Shown piece by piece: positions 8,644 through 18,055 of a stretch of 64,000 bases of DNA; within the stretch, counting starts at the first letter, position 1, and every line of letters starts with the position of its first letter. The translations under genes and the position numbers were made by a program. The notes under the pieces were generated by a model. That model saw only the letters and a list, made by a program, of their open reading frames with translations. It did not search any database and was not told the DNA's origin. Source of the DNA: Streptomyces sp. R302 (GTDB lineage: Bacteria > Actinomycetota > Actinomycetes > Streptomycetales > Streptomycetaceae); the NCBI RefSeq assembly GCF_012927245.1, contig NZ_JABBGE010000002.1:682001-746000 (forward strand), in the 5' to 3' direction.

Positions 8644-9029
8644 ACCTACCGTTCCTCATCAGTGAGCAGAAGTGAGTCTTGGACCCATACCTGGTCACTG
8701 CGGACACCCCGAACGGTTGTGGGTGTCCTGGTCGCCCGCGTACGCGCCGCGTCCGGCGGAACGGATCGTGTCCGTGGTCCGGGGATGCGGGGGCGGGGTT
8801 CCTCACGCCCAGGGGCAAACCGGTCGGCCTGGACGGTCCGATGCCCGTACACATCGCTCTGGTGTGCACGGGGCGGTGTCGTCCGTCGCCGGATCGGGTG
8901 TCCCTGGGCGCGTCGTCCGATCGCGATGCTCGCGGCATCGTGCCGGGTGGTTGTGCGGGTGGGGCCGCTCATCGGCTTTTGCCAGTGCTGGGCACCCCAC
9001 TCGAGGGCCAGCAGGTGAAGACCCCGGTC
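8644..9029. other. Intergenic stretch with no recognisable gene
   Basis: About 390 bp between the mannosyltransferase start and the end of the next minus-strand gene. Open frames here are arginine- and proline-rich and resemble no known family; no tRNA fold or strong terminator hairpin was seen. It presumably carries the mannosyltransferase promoter. Confidence 0.5.
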
Positions 9030-9476
9030 TCAGCGCGGGCCCTTCCCGTTGCCCCGTCCCCGGCCGGGCTTGTCGGTGCCGGTGGCGGTGGTGGTGGACG
9101 TGGCGGTCGGCGCGGTCTCCGTCGCGGGGGCCGCGGTGGCGGGGGCCTCGGACGAGGCCTGCGTGGTGGGGGCGACCGTGGACGGGGTGGGGCCGGCCGG
9201 GCCGCCCGTGCCCGGGCCGGTGCTCCGGCTCGGGGCGGGAGCCGGGGTCGTACCGCTCGCCTTCGGGTCCGTCTGGATCAGCGCGGGCAGACCGCCGCGC
9301 TCCGCGTCCCGCTCGGCCGGCCGCTTCGCGCCGCCCCCGCCGGTCAGCGCCACCGCGCCGAGCCCGAGCACGGCGGCCCCGCCGACGGCGACCAGCCACA
9401 CCGCCCCGCGCCCCCGCCGGGCGGAGGCGTGACGGCGGCGCCCGTGCGGGGCTCTGACGGGGTCCTCGAAGCTCAT
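9030..9476 (-). CDS. Membrane-anchored Ser/Thr/Pro/Ala-rich protein
   Basis: A 148-residue protein of unknown function. A short basic cytoplasmic N-terminus (GRRRHASARRGRG) is followed by one hydrophobic segment (about residues 25-43) and an outside part dominated by Thr, Ala, Pro and Ser, ending in a basic GRGRGNGKGPR tail. I chose the ATG at 9476 (MSFEDPVR) because the longer frame upstream has no protein character. It is divergent from the aminotransferase gene. The low-complexity outer part suggests a cell-wall-spanning stalk. Confidence 0.65.
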   Translation of the reverse strand: MSFEDPVRAPHGRRRHASARRGRGAVWLVAVGGAAVLGLGAVALTGGGGAKRPAERDAERGGLPALIQTDPKASGTTPAPAPSRSTGPGTGGPAGPTPSTVAPTTQASSEAPATAAPATETAPTATSTTTATGTDKPGRGRGNGKGPR

Positions 9477-9594
9477 GGCCCGCATTGTAGGGATCACGAC
9501 AGGCCCGTACGCCGGGCGCGTCCGGCCGGGTCCCGGTGCCGGACGTGTCCGAGAACACGACGCATGCGCCCCCCGCCGGCCGTAAGCTCGCGTC

Positions 9595-10806
9595 ATGCAG
9601 GTGATCCAGTCCACGAAGCTCGCCAACGTCTGTTACGAAATCCGGGGCCCGGTGCTCGAAGAGGCGATGCGGCTCGAAGCCGCGGGTCATCGCATCCTCA
9701 AGCTCAACACCGGCAACCCGGCCGCCTTCGGTTTCGAGTGCCCGCCCGCGATCCTGGAGGACGTCCTCCGGAACCTCTCCGAGGCGCACGGCTACGGCGA
9801 CGCGAAGGGCCTGCTGTCCGCCCGCCGCGCGATCATGAGCCACTACGAGACCAAGGGCATCCACCTCTCGGTCGAGGACATCTACCTCGGCAACGGCGTC
9901 TCCGAGCTGATCCAGATGGCGATGCAGGCGCTGCTCGACGACGGCGACGAGGTCCTCGTCCCGGCCCCCGACTACCCGCTGTGGACGGCGTCCGTCTCCC
10001 TCGCGGGCGGTACGGCGGTGCACTACCGCTGCGACGAGCAGGCGGACTGGATGCCGGACCTCGCCGACATCGAGCGGAAGATCACCGACCGCACCAAGGC
10101 GATCGTGATCATCAACCCGAACAACCCCACGGGCGCCGTCTACGACGACGAGATGCTCCGCTCGCTCACGGACATCGCCCGCCGCCACAACCTCGTCATC
10201 TGCTCGGACGAGATCTACGACAAGATCCTCTACGACGGCGCCACCCACACCCCGACCGCCGCGATCGCCCCCGACCTGCTGTGCCTCACCTTCAACGGCA
10301 TGAGCAAGAACTACCGGGTGGCCGGTTTCCGCTCCGGCTGGCTCGCGGTCTGCGGCCCGAAGCACCACGCCTCCTCGTACATCGAGGGGCTGACGATCCT
10401 CGCGAACATGCGGCTGTGCGCGAACATGCCGGCCCAGCACGCGGTGGCCGCCGCGCTCCAGGGGCGGCAGTCGATCGAGGACCTGGTGCTGCCGGGCGGG
10501 CGGCTCCTGGAGCAGCGGAACACGGCGTACGAGCTGCTGACCTCGATCCCCGGCGTGACCTGCGTGAAGCCGAAGGGCGCGCTGTACCTCTTCCCGCGGC
10601 TCGACCCGAACGTCTACAAGGTCAAGGACGACCGGCAGATGGTCCTGGACCTGCTGCGGGCCGAGAAGATCATGGTGGTGCACGGGACGGGCTTCAACTG
10701 GCACGAGCCGGACCACTTCCGGATCGTGACGCTGCCGTCGGTCGCGGACCTCACGGACGCGGTGACGCGGATCGGGCGCTTCCTGGACGGCTACGGCCAG
10801 CACTGA
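9595..10806 (+). CDS. PLP-dependent class I aminotransferase, alanine aminotransferase (AlaA) type
   Basis: A 403-residue fold-type-I aminotransferase. Motifs in order: GNPAAFGF near the N-terminus, NPNNPTGAVY, CSDEIYDKILYDG (cofactor Asp and Tyr), and GMSKNYRVAGFRSGW with the PLP lysine near residue 239. The sequence resembles the AlaA/AlaT group, which interconverts pyruvate/glutamate and alanine/2-oxoglutarate. Length is normal. It stands alone between divergent and co-directional genes with no operon partners. Confidence 0.9.
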   Translation: MQVIQSTKLANVCYEIRGPVLEEAMRLEAAGHRILKLNTGNPAAFGFECPPAILEDVLRNLSEAHGYGDAKGLLSARRAIMSHYETKGIHLSVEDIYLGNGVSELIQMAMQALLDDGDEVLVPAPDYPLWTASVSLAGGTAVHYRCDEQADWMPDLADIERKITDRTKAIVIINPNNPTGAVYDDEMLRSLTDIARRHNLVICSDEIYDKILYDGATHTPTAAIAPDLLCLTFNGMSKNYRVAGFRSGWLAVCGPKHHASSYIEGLTILANMRLCANMPAQHAVAAALQGRQSIEDLVLPGGRLLEQRNTAYELLTSIPGVTCVKPKGALYLFPRLDPNVYKVKDDRQMVLDLLRAEKIMVVHGTGFNWHEPDHFRIVTLPSVADLTDAVTRIGRFLDGYGQH

Positions 10807-10911
10807 CCGGCCGCGGGGCGGGCGGCGCCCCCGGTCCTGACCCGCCGTGGCGAGCGGTGCCCCGCCCCCACCCCAGCCTTGACCCACCCTTGAACCGGAC
10901 CGGAATCAACT

Positions 10912-10926
10912 TTAGACAGAATCTAA
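10912..10926. promoter_or_regulatory. TTAGA-N5-TCTAA inverted repeat in an AT-rich promoter region
   Basis: A perfect 5-bp inverted repeat (TTAGA-CAGAA-TCTAA) in an unusually AT-rich patch, 37 bp before the next start codon. The arrangement resembles operators of Fur/PerR-type regulators but matches no consensus exactly. It probably regulates the gene at 10963. Confidence 0.4.
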
Positions 10927-10962
10927 GCTAGGCTGGTCTCCGAGCAGTCAGGAGGCCGTCCC

Positions 10963-11337
10963 ATGTACGAACCGATCCGCACCCCCTCGGTCCACACGAC
11001 GGCCGGCGCGCCCGGCACCTTCCCGCACCGTTCCCGCGAGGAGGAGCTGGACATCCAGCTCGCCGGCCACCTCGCCGCCCTGCTCGCGGTCACCGACGAG
11101 CTCGGCGACGGCGAGGGCGGCGAACAGATCGCCCGCCAGGTGGCCCGCCTCCGCGGCGCGCCCCCCGCCCGGCACGCCGCCCTCAGCGGAGCCACCCCCG
11201 AGGCCCTCCACCGCAAGGCCCAGGACCTCGCCGGCCGCGCCCTGCTCGTCGCCGCCTCCCGCGCCGACACCTCCGCCGCGATCCTCGCGGCCACCCGCAT
11301 GGACACCCACACCGCGGCCCTCACCGCCGCCCCCTAG
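10963..11337 (+). CDS. Conserved small helical protein
   Basis: A 124-residue protein preceded by a good AGGAGG ribosome site. After a 25-residue polar N-terminus it is almost entirely helical: a segment beginning EELDIQLAGHLAALLAVTDE, then a linker rich in Arg and Ala, then QDLAGRALLVAASRADTSAA. No signal peptide, membrane segment or catalytic motif is visible. Its AT-rich upstream region with an inverted repeat suggests single-gene regulation. I do not recognise the family. Confidence 0.72.
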   Translation: MYEPIRTPSVHTTAGAPGTFPHRSREEELDIQLAGHLAALLAVTDELGDGEGGEQIARQVARLRGAPPARHAALSGATPEALHRKAQDLAGRALLVAASRADTSAAILAATRMDTHTAALTAAP

Positions 11338-11378
11338 ACGGCCCCGGGCCGCGCGGCACGAACCGCCCGGCCCGGGAG

Positions 11379-11448
11379 CCATCCACCCCGGTCCATCCAC
11401 CCCGGTCCATCCACTCCGGTCCGCCCATCCCGGTCCATCCACCCCGCC
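11379..11448. repeat. Five-copy 14-bp tandem repeat
   Basis: Five end-to-end copies of a 14-bp unit, CCATCCACCCCGGT; copies 1 and 2 are identical, copies 3-5 carry one to five changes. It lies in the gap between the helical protein and the TelA operon and begins about 40 bp after the stop codon. It is not in a credible coding frame. Confidence 0.85.
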
Positions 11449-11567
11449 CCACCCGCACGCGGCGCCATCCGGCGGTCACCCCTCCGGTTCCCATCCGGGA
11501 TCGCTCCTTCACCCGCCGTACACCCAACTCCCTCTGGAATGTGGGTTTCCGCGAGCACGCTGCCCGC

Positions 11568-12665
11568 GTGAGACGCATCCTGGGAATCGTCCTTGCCGTC
11601 CTGCTCCTCGGCGGCGTGGCCGCCGTCCTCGTGACGGGCGGCGAAAAGGACAAGGGCACGGCAACGAAGACCGTGCGAGGAGTCATCGGCTCGGAGAAGA
11701 GCGAGTTCTTCTCCGATCCCGACGTCGTGAAGGCCCTGTCCGCCAAGGGCCTCACCGTGAACACCGAGACCTCCGGGTCCTGGGACATGGGGCAACTCCC
11801 CCTGAAGGGATACGACTTCGCGTTCCCTTCCTCGAAGGGACCGGCCGACGAGCTGCGCGCCAAGGCCCCGGACAAGGCCGCCGCCGCGCCGCTGCGCCCC
11901 TTCTACTCGCCGCTGGTGGTGGTCGCGCACAGCAACGCCGCCCGGGTCCTCGCCGACAACGGCCTGGCCACCCTCGGCGCCCGCGGCACCAGCGGCATCC
12001 TGAAGATGGACGCCTATCTGGCCGCCGTCCGCGCCGACCGCGGCTGGCGCCAGCTCAAGGGCGCCGACAGGCACGCCGAGCTGAGCGGCACGCTCTTCAT
12101 CACCTCCACCGACCCGATGGCCTCCAACTCCGGCGCCCTGTACCTCGCCGCCGCGAGCTACGTCGCCGACGGCGGCCGGGTCGCCGACGGCAAGGAGGCC
12201 GTCGCCCGCACCGCCCCGCTCCTGCGCAAGCTCACCCAGGTGCAGGGCGCCCAGCAGACCGGCTCCGACGCCCCCTTCCGGGACTTCGTGAGCGGCGTCG
12301 GCAACCCCCTCGTCCTCGTGTACGAGTCCCAGGTCGCCGCCCAGCTCCTCGCCGGCCGGCCCATGGGCGACCTCGTCGTGCTCTACCCCGACACCACGGT
12401 GAACAGCGACCACACCCTCGTACCGCTCAGCGAGGGCGGCAAGGAGCTCGGCCGGCTGCTCTCCGAGGACCCGGAGCTGCGCCGCCTCGCCGTGCGGCAC
12501 GGCTTCCGGCCGCAGGGCGCCGCGCCCGAGTTCACCGAGGCCACCAACCAGTACGGCGAATACCTCAACCAGACACTGACCGGAGTCCGTCAGGCGCCCG
12601 TGCCCACCGGCGCGGTGCTGCGCGACATGGCGCGGCGGGCCCGTGACCAGGGGGGCACCGCATGA
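11568..12665 (+). CDS. Membrane-anchored solute-binding-like protein of the TelA operon
   Basis: About 365 residues. A basic MRRIL start is followed by a single hydrophobic anchor and then a type 2 periplasmic-binding-like domain (VRGVIGSEKSEFF, SWDMGQLPLKGYDFAFPSS, FITSTDPMASNSGALYLAAA). The last motifs resemble those in the binding domain of the VWA protein two genes downstream, so the two are likely related. I prefer the GTG at 11568; a GTG at 11541 is the alternative and neither has a strong ribosome site. It overlaps the TelA gene by 4 bp, so it is translated in concert with it. The ligand is unknown. Confidence 0.75.
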   Translation: MRRILGIVLAVLLLGGVAAVLVTGGEKDKGTATKTVRGVIGSEKSEFFSDPDVVKALSAKGLTVNTETSGSWDMGQLPLKGYDFAFPSSKGPADELRAKAPDKAAAAPLRPFYSPLVVVAHSNAARVLADNGLATLGARGTSGILKMDAYLAAVRADRGWRQLKGADRHAELSGTLFITSTDPMASNSGALYLAAASYVADGGRVADGKEAVARTAPLLRKLTQVQGAQQTGSDAPFRDFVSGVGNPLVLVYESQVAAQLLAGRPMGDLVVLYPDTTVNSDHTLVPLSEGGKELGRLLSEDPELRRLAVRHGFRPQGAAPEFTEATNQYGEYLNQTLTGVRQAPVPTGAVLRDMARRARDQGGTA

Positions 12666-13927
12666 CCGACCCGACCGACCCGACCGACCCGCGCGCCGCC
12701 GGGCAGCCCCGGAACCCGTACGCGGGCGCTCCCGAGTCCACCTTCGTCCTGACCCCGCCCGGGCAGGACGCCCCGCTCGTCCTCACCCCGCCCGCCCCCG
12801 CCCCGAAGGTCCGCGCCGAGCAGGCCTCAAGCCTGGTGCCGCTGGACGAGTCGGTGCGCGCCGAGACGGCCCGGCGGGCCGAGGAGTACGTGGGCTCGCT
12901 CGCCGGACTCGACCCGCGCTCCCCGGAGTTCGCGGGCCGCATCGGCGAGATCGCGGCGCTCGGCTCCGGCGAGATGCGGGCCGCCGCCCAGCAGTCGAAC
13001 CGGATGCTGGACCGCACGGTCCGCTCCCTCGGCCGGGGCGGCGGCGACGCCTCCGCCCGCGTCGGCTCCTCGCTCGTCGAACTCCGGCGCACCGTCGAGG
13101 ACCTGGACCCCCAGGACACCCCCGACAAGGGCCTCAAGGGCCTCCTCGCCAAGCTGCCCGGCGGCAACAGGTTCCGCGACCACGTCGCCACGTACGCCTC
13201 CTCGCAGGCGACGCTCAACCGGATCGTCGGCTCGCTGCGCGGCGGCCAGGACGAACTGCGCCGCGACAACGCCGCGTTGCAGACCGAGCGGGCCCGGCTC
13301 TGGGAGACCATGGGCAAGCTCCAGGAGTTCGCCGTCCTCACCGAGGCCCTCGACGCGGCCGTCGAGCAGCGGATCGCCGGCACCCACGACCCGGCCGAGG
13401 CGGACGCGCTCCGCGCCGACGTCCTCTTCCCGGTCCGCCAGAAGCACCAGGACCTCCTGACCCAGCTCGCCGTCTGCGCGCAGGGATACCTCGCCATGGA
13501 CGTGGTCCGGCGGAACAACGACGAACTGATCAAGGGCGTCGACCGGGCCGCGACGACGACCCTGTCGGCGCTGCGGATCGCGGTCATGCTCGCCTCCGCA
13601 CTGGAGAACCAGCGCAAGGTCACCGAGCAGGTGAACGCGCTCCGGTCGACGACCGAGGACCTGATCCGCGGCAACGCCGAGATGCTCTCCACCCAGGCCG
13701 GCGAGATCCAGCGGATCGCCGCCGACCCGGCGGTCGGCGCCGAGACCCTGCGCACCGCCTTCCAGCAGATCTACCGCACGCTCGACGCCATCGACACGTA
13801 CAAGGTCCAGGCGACCGAGGCGATGGCGGCGACCGTCTCCTCCCTCACGAGCGAACTCCAGGAAGCGAGCGCCCACGTGGACCGCGGCCGCCGTACGAGC
13901 GCGCTGGAAGGCGGCACCTCCGCATGA
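12662..13927 (+). CDS. TelA-family (toxic anion resistance) protein
   Basis: A 421-residue cytoplasmic protein, mostly long helices with coiled-coil character, that fits the TelA family named for tellurite resistance. The first 60 residues are proline-rich and disordered-looking. Family-like segments are LPGGNRFRDHVATYASSQATL and the central LLTQLAVCAQGYLAMDVVRRNN. Family members associate with the membrane and stress-response modules, but a biochemical activity is not established. The start and stop both form 4-bp ATGA overlaps with the flanking genes, so it is the middle of a tightly coupled operon. Confidence 0.88.
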   Translation: MTDPTDPTDPRAAGQPRNPYAGAPESTFVLTPPGQDAPLVLTPPAPAPKVRAEQASSLVPLDESVRAETARRAEEYVGSLAGLDPRSPEFAGRIGEIAALGSGEMRAAAQQSNRMLDRTVRSLGRGGGDASARVGSSLVELRRTVEDLDPQDTPDKGLKGLLAKLPGGNRFRDHVATYASSQATLNRIVGSLRGGQDELRRDNAALQTERARLWETMGKLQEFAVLTEALDAAVEQRIAGTHDPAEADALRADVLFPVRQKHQDLLTQLAVCAQGYLAMDVVRRNNDELIKGVDRAATTTLSALRIAVMLASALENQRKVTEQVNALRSTTEDLIRGNAEMLSTQAGEIQRIAADPAVGAETLRTAFQQIYRTLDAIDTYKVQATEAMAATVSSLTSELQEASAHVDRGRRTSALEGGTSA

Positions 13928-15522
13928 GCCCCCGTACGCTCCCCCGCCTTCTGGCGGGCCTCGCGCTCGCCCTGCTCCTCACGGCCACCGCGGGCTCCTG
14001 CGGCACGGTCGGCAACTCGGCCGGCGGCACCGGCGAGCAGCGCGACAGGACGGACAGCGGGCCCGCCGAACCCGGCACCCTCCGTGTCCTCGCCTCCTCC
14101 GAACTGTCCGACATGGCACCGGTCCTGGAGGACGCCCGCAAGGCGACCGGCGTCACCGTCCGCACCACCTACGCGGGCACCCTCGACGCCGTCGAGCAGA
14201 TCGCCTCGGGCCGGGCCGAGAAGGAGTACGACGCCGTCTGGCTCTCCTCCAACGACTACCTGCGGCTGCGTCCCGACACCGCCGGCCGGATCACCGGCGA
14301 GATTCCGGTGATGACCTCCCCGGTGGCGCTCGGCGTCCGCCCCGAGGCCGTCGCCCGGCTCGGCTGGGACCCGAAGAAGGTCACCTGGTCGCAGCTGCAC
14401 CAGGCGGTCGCCGCGGGGAAGCTGACGTACGGCATGACCGACCCCAAGCGCTCCAACTCCGGCTTCTCCGCGCTCGTCTCGGTCGCCTCCGGGCTCTCCG
14501 GCGCCCAGTCCGCGCTGAGCGACCGGGACGTGGCGAAGGCGACCCCGAAGCTCCGCGAGTTCTTCACCGGCCAGAAGCTGACCTCCGGATCCTCCGGCTG
14601 GCTCGCCACCGCCTACAACCGCCGCTCCGACGTCGACGCGCTGGTCAACTACGAGTCGGTGCTGCTCTCCACGCCCGGCGCGCTCACCGTGATCCGCCCC
14701 TCCGACGGCGTCGTCACCGCCGACTACCCGCTGACCCTGCTCACCGCGGCCCCCGCCGCCGCCAAGGAGTCGGCCCAGCGGCTCACCACCTACCTCCGCA
14801 CCCCGGAGGCGCAGCGCCGGATCACCGAGACCACCCTGCGCCGCCCGGTCGTCGCGGGCGTGACCCCCTCGCCCCGGCTCGACCGCGAGCTTCGGCGCGA
14901 ACTGCCCTTCCCCGGCAGCCGTTCGGTCGCCGACGGCCTGCTCGACGCGTACGACAACACGCTGCGCCGGCCCTCCCGCACGGTCTACGTCCTGGACACC
15001 TCGGGCTCGATGGCCGGTGAGCGGCTGTCCCGCCTCAAGGAGGCGATCGCCGAGCTGACGGCCGACTTCCGGGACCGCGAGGAGGTCACCCTGATGCCCT
15101 TCGGCTCCGCGGTGAAGGGCGCCGAGGTGCGTACGTACACGGTCGACCCGAAGGACCCGGCGAAGGCCAGGGACGCGATCCGCGCCGAGACCGGGCGGCT
15201 GACGGCCTCCGGCGGCACCGCGATCTACTCCAGCCTGACCGAGGCCTACCGCAGCCTGGGCACCGCGCCCCGCGACACCTTCACCTCGATCGTGCTCATG
15301 ACGGACGGGGAGAACACCGACGGGACGAGGGCCTCCGACTTCGACGCCTTCTTCGGCGCGCTGCCCGCCGGACAGCGGCACACCCCGGTCTTCCCGATCC
15401 TCTTCGGCGACTCCGACCGGACCGAGCTGGACCACCTCGCGGAGCTGACCGGCGGCAAGCTCTTCGACGCGACGCGGGGCTCCCTGAAGGGCGCCTTCGA
15501 GGAGATCCGTGGCTACCAGTAA
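13924..15522 (+). CDS. Lipoprotein-like fusion of a substrate-binding domain and a VWA domain
   Basis: A 532-residue protein. The N-terminus is a lipoprotein-like signal ending in TAGSC, a rather weak lipobox. Residues about 55-330 form a type 2 substrate-binding domain (LRVLASSELSDMAPVLEDA, TDPKRSNSGFSALVS). Residues about 350-530 form a von Willebrand A domain with the metal-site motif DTSGS near residue 357, then the conserved Thr (TASGGTAIYSS) and Asp (LMTDGENTDG). This suggests a surface protein that binds a ligand and a protein partner. The start overlaps telA by 4 bp and the end overlaps the next gene by 14 bp. Confidence 0.85.
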   Translation: MSPRTLPRLLAGLALALLLTATAGSCGTVGNSAGGTGEQRDRTDSGPAEPGTLRVLASSELSDMAPVLEDARKATGVTVRTTYAGTLDAVEQIASGRAEKEYDAVWLSSNDYLRLRPDTAGRITGEIPVMTSPVALGVRPEAVARLGWDPKKVTWSQLHQAVAAGKLTYGMTDPKRSNSGFSALVSVASGLSGAQSALSDRDVAKATPKLREFFTGQKLTSGSSGWLATAYNRRSDVDALVNYESVLLSTPGALTVIRPSDGVVTADYPLTLLTAAPAAAKESAQRLTTYLRTPEAQRRITETTLRRPVVAGVTPSPRLDRELRRELPFPGSRSVADGLLDAYDNTLRRPSRTVYVLDTSGSMAGERLSRLKEAIAELTADFRDREEVTLMPFGSAVKGAEVRTYTVDPKDPAKARDAIRAETGRLTASGGTAIYSSLTEAYRSLGTAPRDTFTSIVLMTDGENTDGTRASDFDAFFGALPAGQRHTPVFPILFGDSDRTELDHLAELTGGKLFDATRGSLKGAFEEIRGYQ

Positions 15523-16099
15523 CCCGGTGCTCCGGTACGCGGAGTCCCGCAAGAACCTCACGGGCTGCCTCTGCGGCCTGGCCGGACTCGGCATCGGCCT
15601 CACCGGCGCGGCCGGCGGCCTCTGGCCGCTGGTGGTGCTCGGCCTGTACGGCGCGGGCGCGCTGATCGCCCCGCCGGAGCGGCCGGACGCCCCGGCCTTC
15701 CCGAGCGCCGGCGAGCAGCTGGAGTCGCTGCGCGCGGACCGCGCCACCCTGCGGGAGTACCTCGCGGAGGTGGAGCTGCCGGAGGAGGCCAGGGAGCGTC
15801 TCGACGAGCTGGACGCGCTCTTCGAGGCGCTGCTCGAACCGGGCTGGGTCAGCGACCCGGAGCACCTCCACGTGCTGGCCCGGGCGGTCCGCCAGGACGT
15901 GCCGGAGGCGGTCGACGCCTTCGTCCGCACCCGCTGGTGGACCCGGGTGAACCCGGGCTCCGAGCCTCCCGAGCGCCATCTGGAGCGGCAGCTGGCCGCC
16001 CTGCGCGAGGAGGCCGGCCGGATCGCCGCGGCACTCCAGGAGGCGGAGGAGCTCCGTCAGCGGGCGCACACCCGCTATCTGGAGGACCGGGGTGACTGA
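15509..16099 (+). CDS. Small membrane protein with helical cytoplasmic tail
   Basis: A 196-residue protein, last gene of the TelA operon. Two hydrophobic segments (about residues 17-38 and 40-55) form a hairpin, followed by a long acidic helical tail with coiled-coil character (LESLRADRATLREYLAEVE, RQLAALREEAGRIAAAL). A GTG start with GGAG 4 bp upstream is inside the end of the VWA gene. It may help anchor or assemble the complex formed by TelA and the binding proteins. No enzymatic motif. Confidence 0.78.
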   Translation: MATSNPVLRYAESRKNLTGCLCGLAGLGIGLTGAAGGLWPLVVLGLYGAGALIAPPERPDAPAFPSAGEQLESLRADRATLREYLAEVELPEEARERLDELDALFEALLEPGWVSDPEHLHVLARAVRQDVPEAVDAFVRTRWWTRVNPGSEPPERHLERQLAALREEAGRIAAALQEAEELRQRAHTRYLEDRGD

Positions 16100-16119
16100 T
16101 CCCCGCACGGGGAGATGCG

Positions 16120-16153
16120 CCGGCCCCGGAGCCTGAGGGGGCTCCGGGGCCGG
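16120..16153. terminator. Bidirectional terminator between TelA operon and pckG
   Basis: A perfect 14-bp GC-rich stem (CCGGCCCCGGAGCC / GGCTCCGGGGCCGG) with a 6-nt loop between two convergent transcription units. No T-tract, as is common in Streptomyces. Confidence 0.85.
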
Positions 16154-16237
16154 TTGCGTCGTGGTGGACCGTCGTGACCCCACTGGTCAGGGCGGTGTTT
16201 CGGGGCAGCCCACCACGAGTCTCATGCTGCTACGGGA

Positions 16238-18055
16238 TCAGCCCAGGCGCTCGACGAGCGCGTTGTACTGGTCCCACAGCTCCTTCGGCGTGTGGCTGCC
16301 GAAGGTCTCCAGGTGCGCGGGGACCAGGGCGGCCTCCTCGCGCCAGACGTCCTTGTCGACGGTGAGCAGGAAGTCCAGGTCCTCGTCGGCCAGGTCCAGG
16401 CCGTCGGTGTCCAGGGCCTCCCGGGTCGGCAGGACGCCGATCGGGGTCTCGACACCCTCGGCCTTGCCCTCCAGGCGTTCGACGATCCACTTGAGGACGC
16501 GGCTGTTCTCGCCGAAGCCGGGCCAGACGAACTTGCCGGCGTCGTTCTTGCGGAACCAGTTCACGTAGTAGATCTTCGGCAGCTTCGCCGCGTCGGCGGT
16601 GGCACCGACCTTGACCCAGTGGGCCATGTAGTCGCCCATGTTGTAGCCGCAGAACGGCAGCATGGCGAAGGGGTCGCGGCGCAGCTCGCCGACCTTGCCC
16701 TCGGCGGCGGCGGTCTTCTCGGAGGCCACGTTGGCGCCGAGGAAGACGCCGTGGTTCCAGTCGAAGGACTCGGTGACCAGCGGGACGGCGGTGGCGCGGC
16801 GGCCGCCGAAGAGGATCGCCGAGATCGGCACGCCCTTCGGGTCCTCCCACTCCGGCGCGATGATCGGGCACTGCCCGGCCGGGACGGTGAAGCGGGCGTT
16901 CGGGTGGGCGGCGGGCGTCTCGGACGCGGGCGTCCAGTCGTTGCCCTTCCAGTCCGTGAGGTGCGCGGGCGCCGTCTCGGTCATGCCCTCCCACCACACG
17001 TCGCCGTCGTCGGTGAGCGCGACGTTGGTGAAGACGGAGTTGCCCCACATGGTCTTCATGGCGTTGGCGTTGGTGTGCTCGCCGGTGCCGGGCGCGACGC
17101 CGAAGAAGCCGGCCTCGGGGTTGATGGCGTAGAGGCGGCCGTCCTCGCCGAAGCGCATCCAGGCGATGTCGTCGCCGATGGTCTCCACGGTCCAGCCGGG
17201 GACGGTCGGCTCCAGCATGGCGAGGTTGGTCTTGCCGCAGGCCGACGGGAAGGCGGCGGCGACGTACTTCGCCTCGCCCTGCGGCGGGGTGAGCTTGAGG
17301 ATGAGCATGTGCTCGGCGAGCCAGCCCTCGTCACGGGCCATGACGGAGGCGATGCGCAGGGCGTAGCACTTCTTGCCGAGGAGCGCGTTGCCGCCGTAGC
17401 CGGAGCCGTACGACCAGATCTCGCGGGTCTCCGGGAAGTGCGAGATGTACTTGGTGGAGTTGCACGGCCACGGCACGTCCTCCTGGCCCTCCGCGAGGGG
17501 GGCGCCGAGGGTGTGGACGGCCTTCACGAAGAAGCCGTCGGTGCCGAGCTCGTCGAGGACGGCCTGGCCCATGCGGGTCATGGTGCGCATGGAGACCGCG
17601 ACGTAGGCGGAGTCGGTGATCTCGACGCCGATGGCGGAGAGCGGGGAGCCGACGGGGCCCATGCAGAAGGGGACCACGTACATGGTGCGGCCCTTCATGG
17701 AGCCGCGGAAGATGCCCTCGGAGCCCGCGAAGAGCTCCTTCATCTCCGCCGGGGCCTTCCAGTGGTTGGTCGGGCCGGCGTCCTCCTCCTTCTCGGAGCA
17801 GATGAAGGTCCGGTCCTCGACGCGGGCGACGTCGGTCGGGTCGGAGGCGGCGTAGTACGAGTTCGGGCGCTTCGCCGGGTCGAGCTTCGTGAACGTGCCC
17901 TTGGCGACGAGCTCCTCGCACAGGCGCTCGTACTCGGCCTCGGAGCCGTCGCACCAGACGATGCTGTCCGGCTGCGTGATCTCGGCGATCTCGTTCACCC
18001 AGGAGACGAGCTCCTGGTGCTGGGTGGGAAGGGGAGCCGCGTTGTCGCGCGCCAC
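16238..18055 (-). CDS. pckG: Phosphoenolpyruvate carboxykinase (GTP)
   Basis: A 605-residue GTP-dependent PEPCK, which converts oxaloacetate and GTP to phosphoenolpyruvate, CO2 and GDP in gluconeogenesis and at the PEP-oxaloacetate node. The nucleotide loop [12 protein letters not shown] is near residue 270, and [13 protein letters not shown] and [11 protein letters not shown] are conserved in the GTP family. I chose the GTG at 18055 because AAGGAG lies 5 bp upstream and the N-terminus [19 protein letters not shown] matches the normal length; the open frame continues further but without family similarity. It is monocistronic, divergent from trhA. Confidence 0.97.
   Translation of the reverse strand: MARDNAAPLPTQHQELVSWVNEIAEITQPDSIVWCDGSEAEYERLCEELVAKGTFTKLDPAKRPNSYYAASDPTDVARVEDRTFICSEKEEDAGPTNHWKAPAEMKELFAGSEGIFRGSMKGRTMYVVPFCMGPVGSPLSAIGVEITDSAYVAVSMRTMTRMGQAVLDELGTDGFFVKAVHTLGAPLAEGQEDVPWPCNSTKYISHFPETREIWSYGSGYGGNALLGKKCYALRIASVMARDEGWLAEHMLILKLTPPQGEAKYVAAAFPSACGKTNLAMLEPTVPGWTVETIGDDIAWMRFGEDGRLYAINPEAGFFGVAPGTGEHTNANAMKTMWGNSVFTNVALTDDGDVWWEGMTETAPAHLTDWKGNDWTPASETPAAHPNARFTVPAGQCPIIAPEWEDPKGVPISAILFGGRRATAVPLVTESFDWNHGVFLGANVASEKTAAAEGKVGELRRDPFAMLPFCGYNMGDYMAHWVKVGATADAAKLPKIYYVNWFRKNDAGKFVWPGFGENSRVLKWIVERLEGKAEGVETPIGVLPTREALDTDGLDLADEDLDFLLTVDKDVWREEAALVPAHLETFGSHTPKELWDQYNALVERLG

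Noticed and set aside
8646..8972. Open frame of about 108 codons on the minus strand
   Set aside because: No ribosome site, no family similarity, and an Arg/Thr/Pro-rich composition typical of chance frames in high-GC DNA.
5830..9018. Very long plus-strand open frame through several genes
   Set aside because: It crosses the deacylase, the scar and the antisense of the mannosyltransferase, and is Gly/Arg/Pro-rich without domains.
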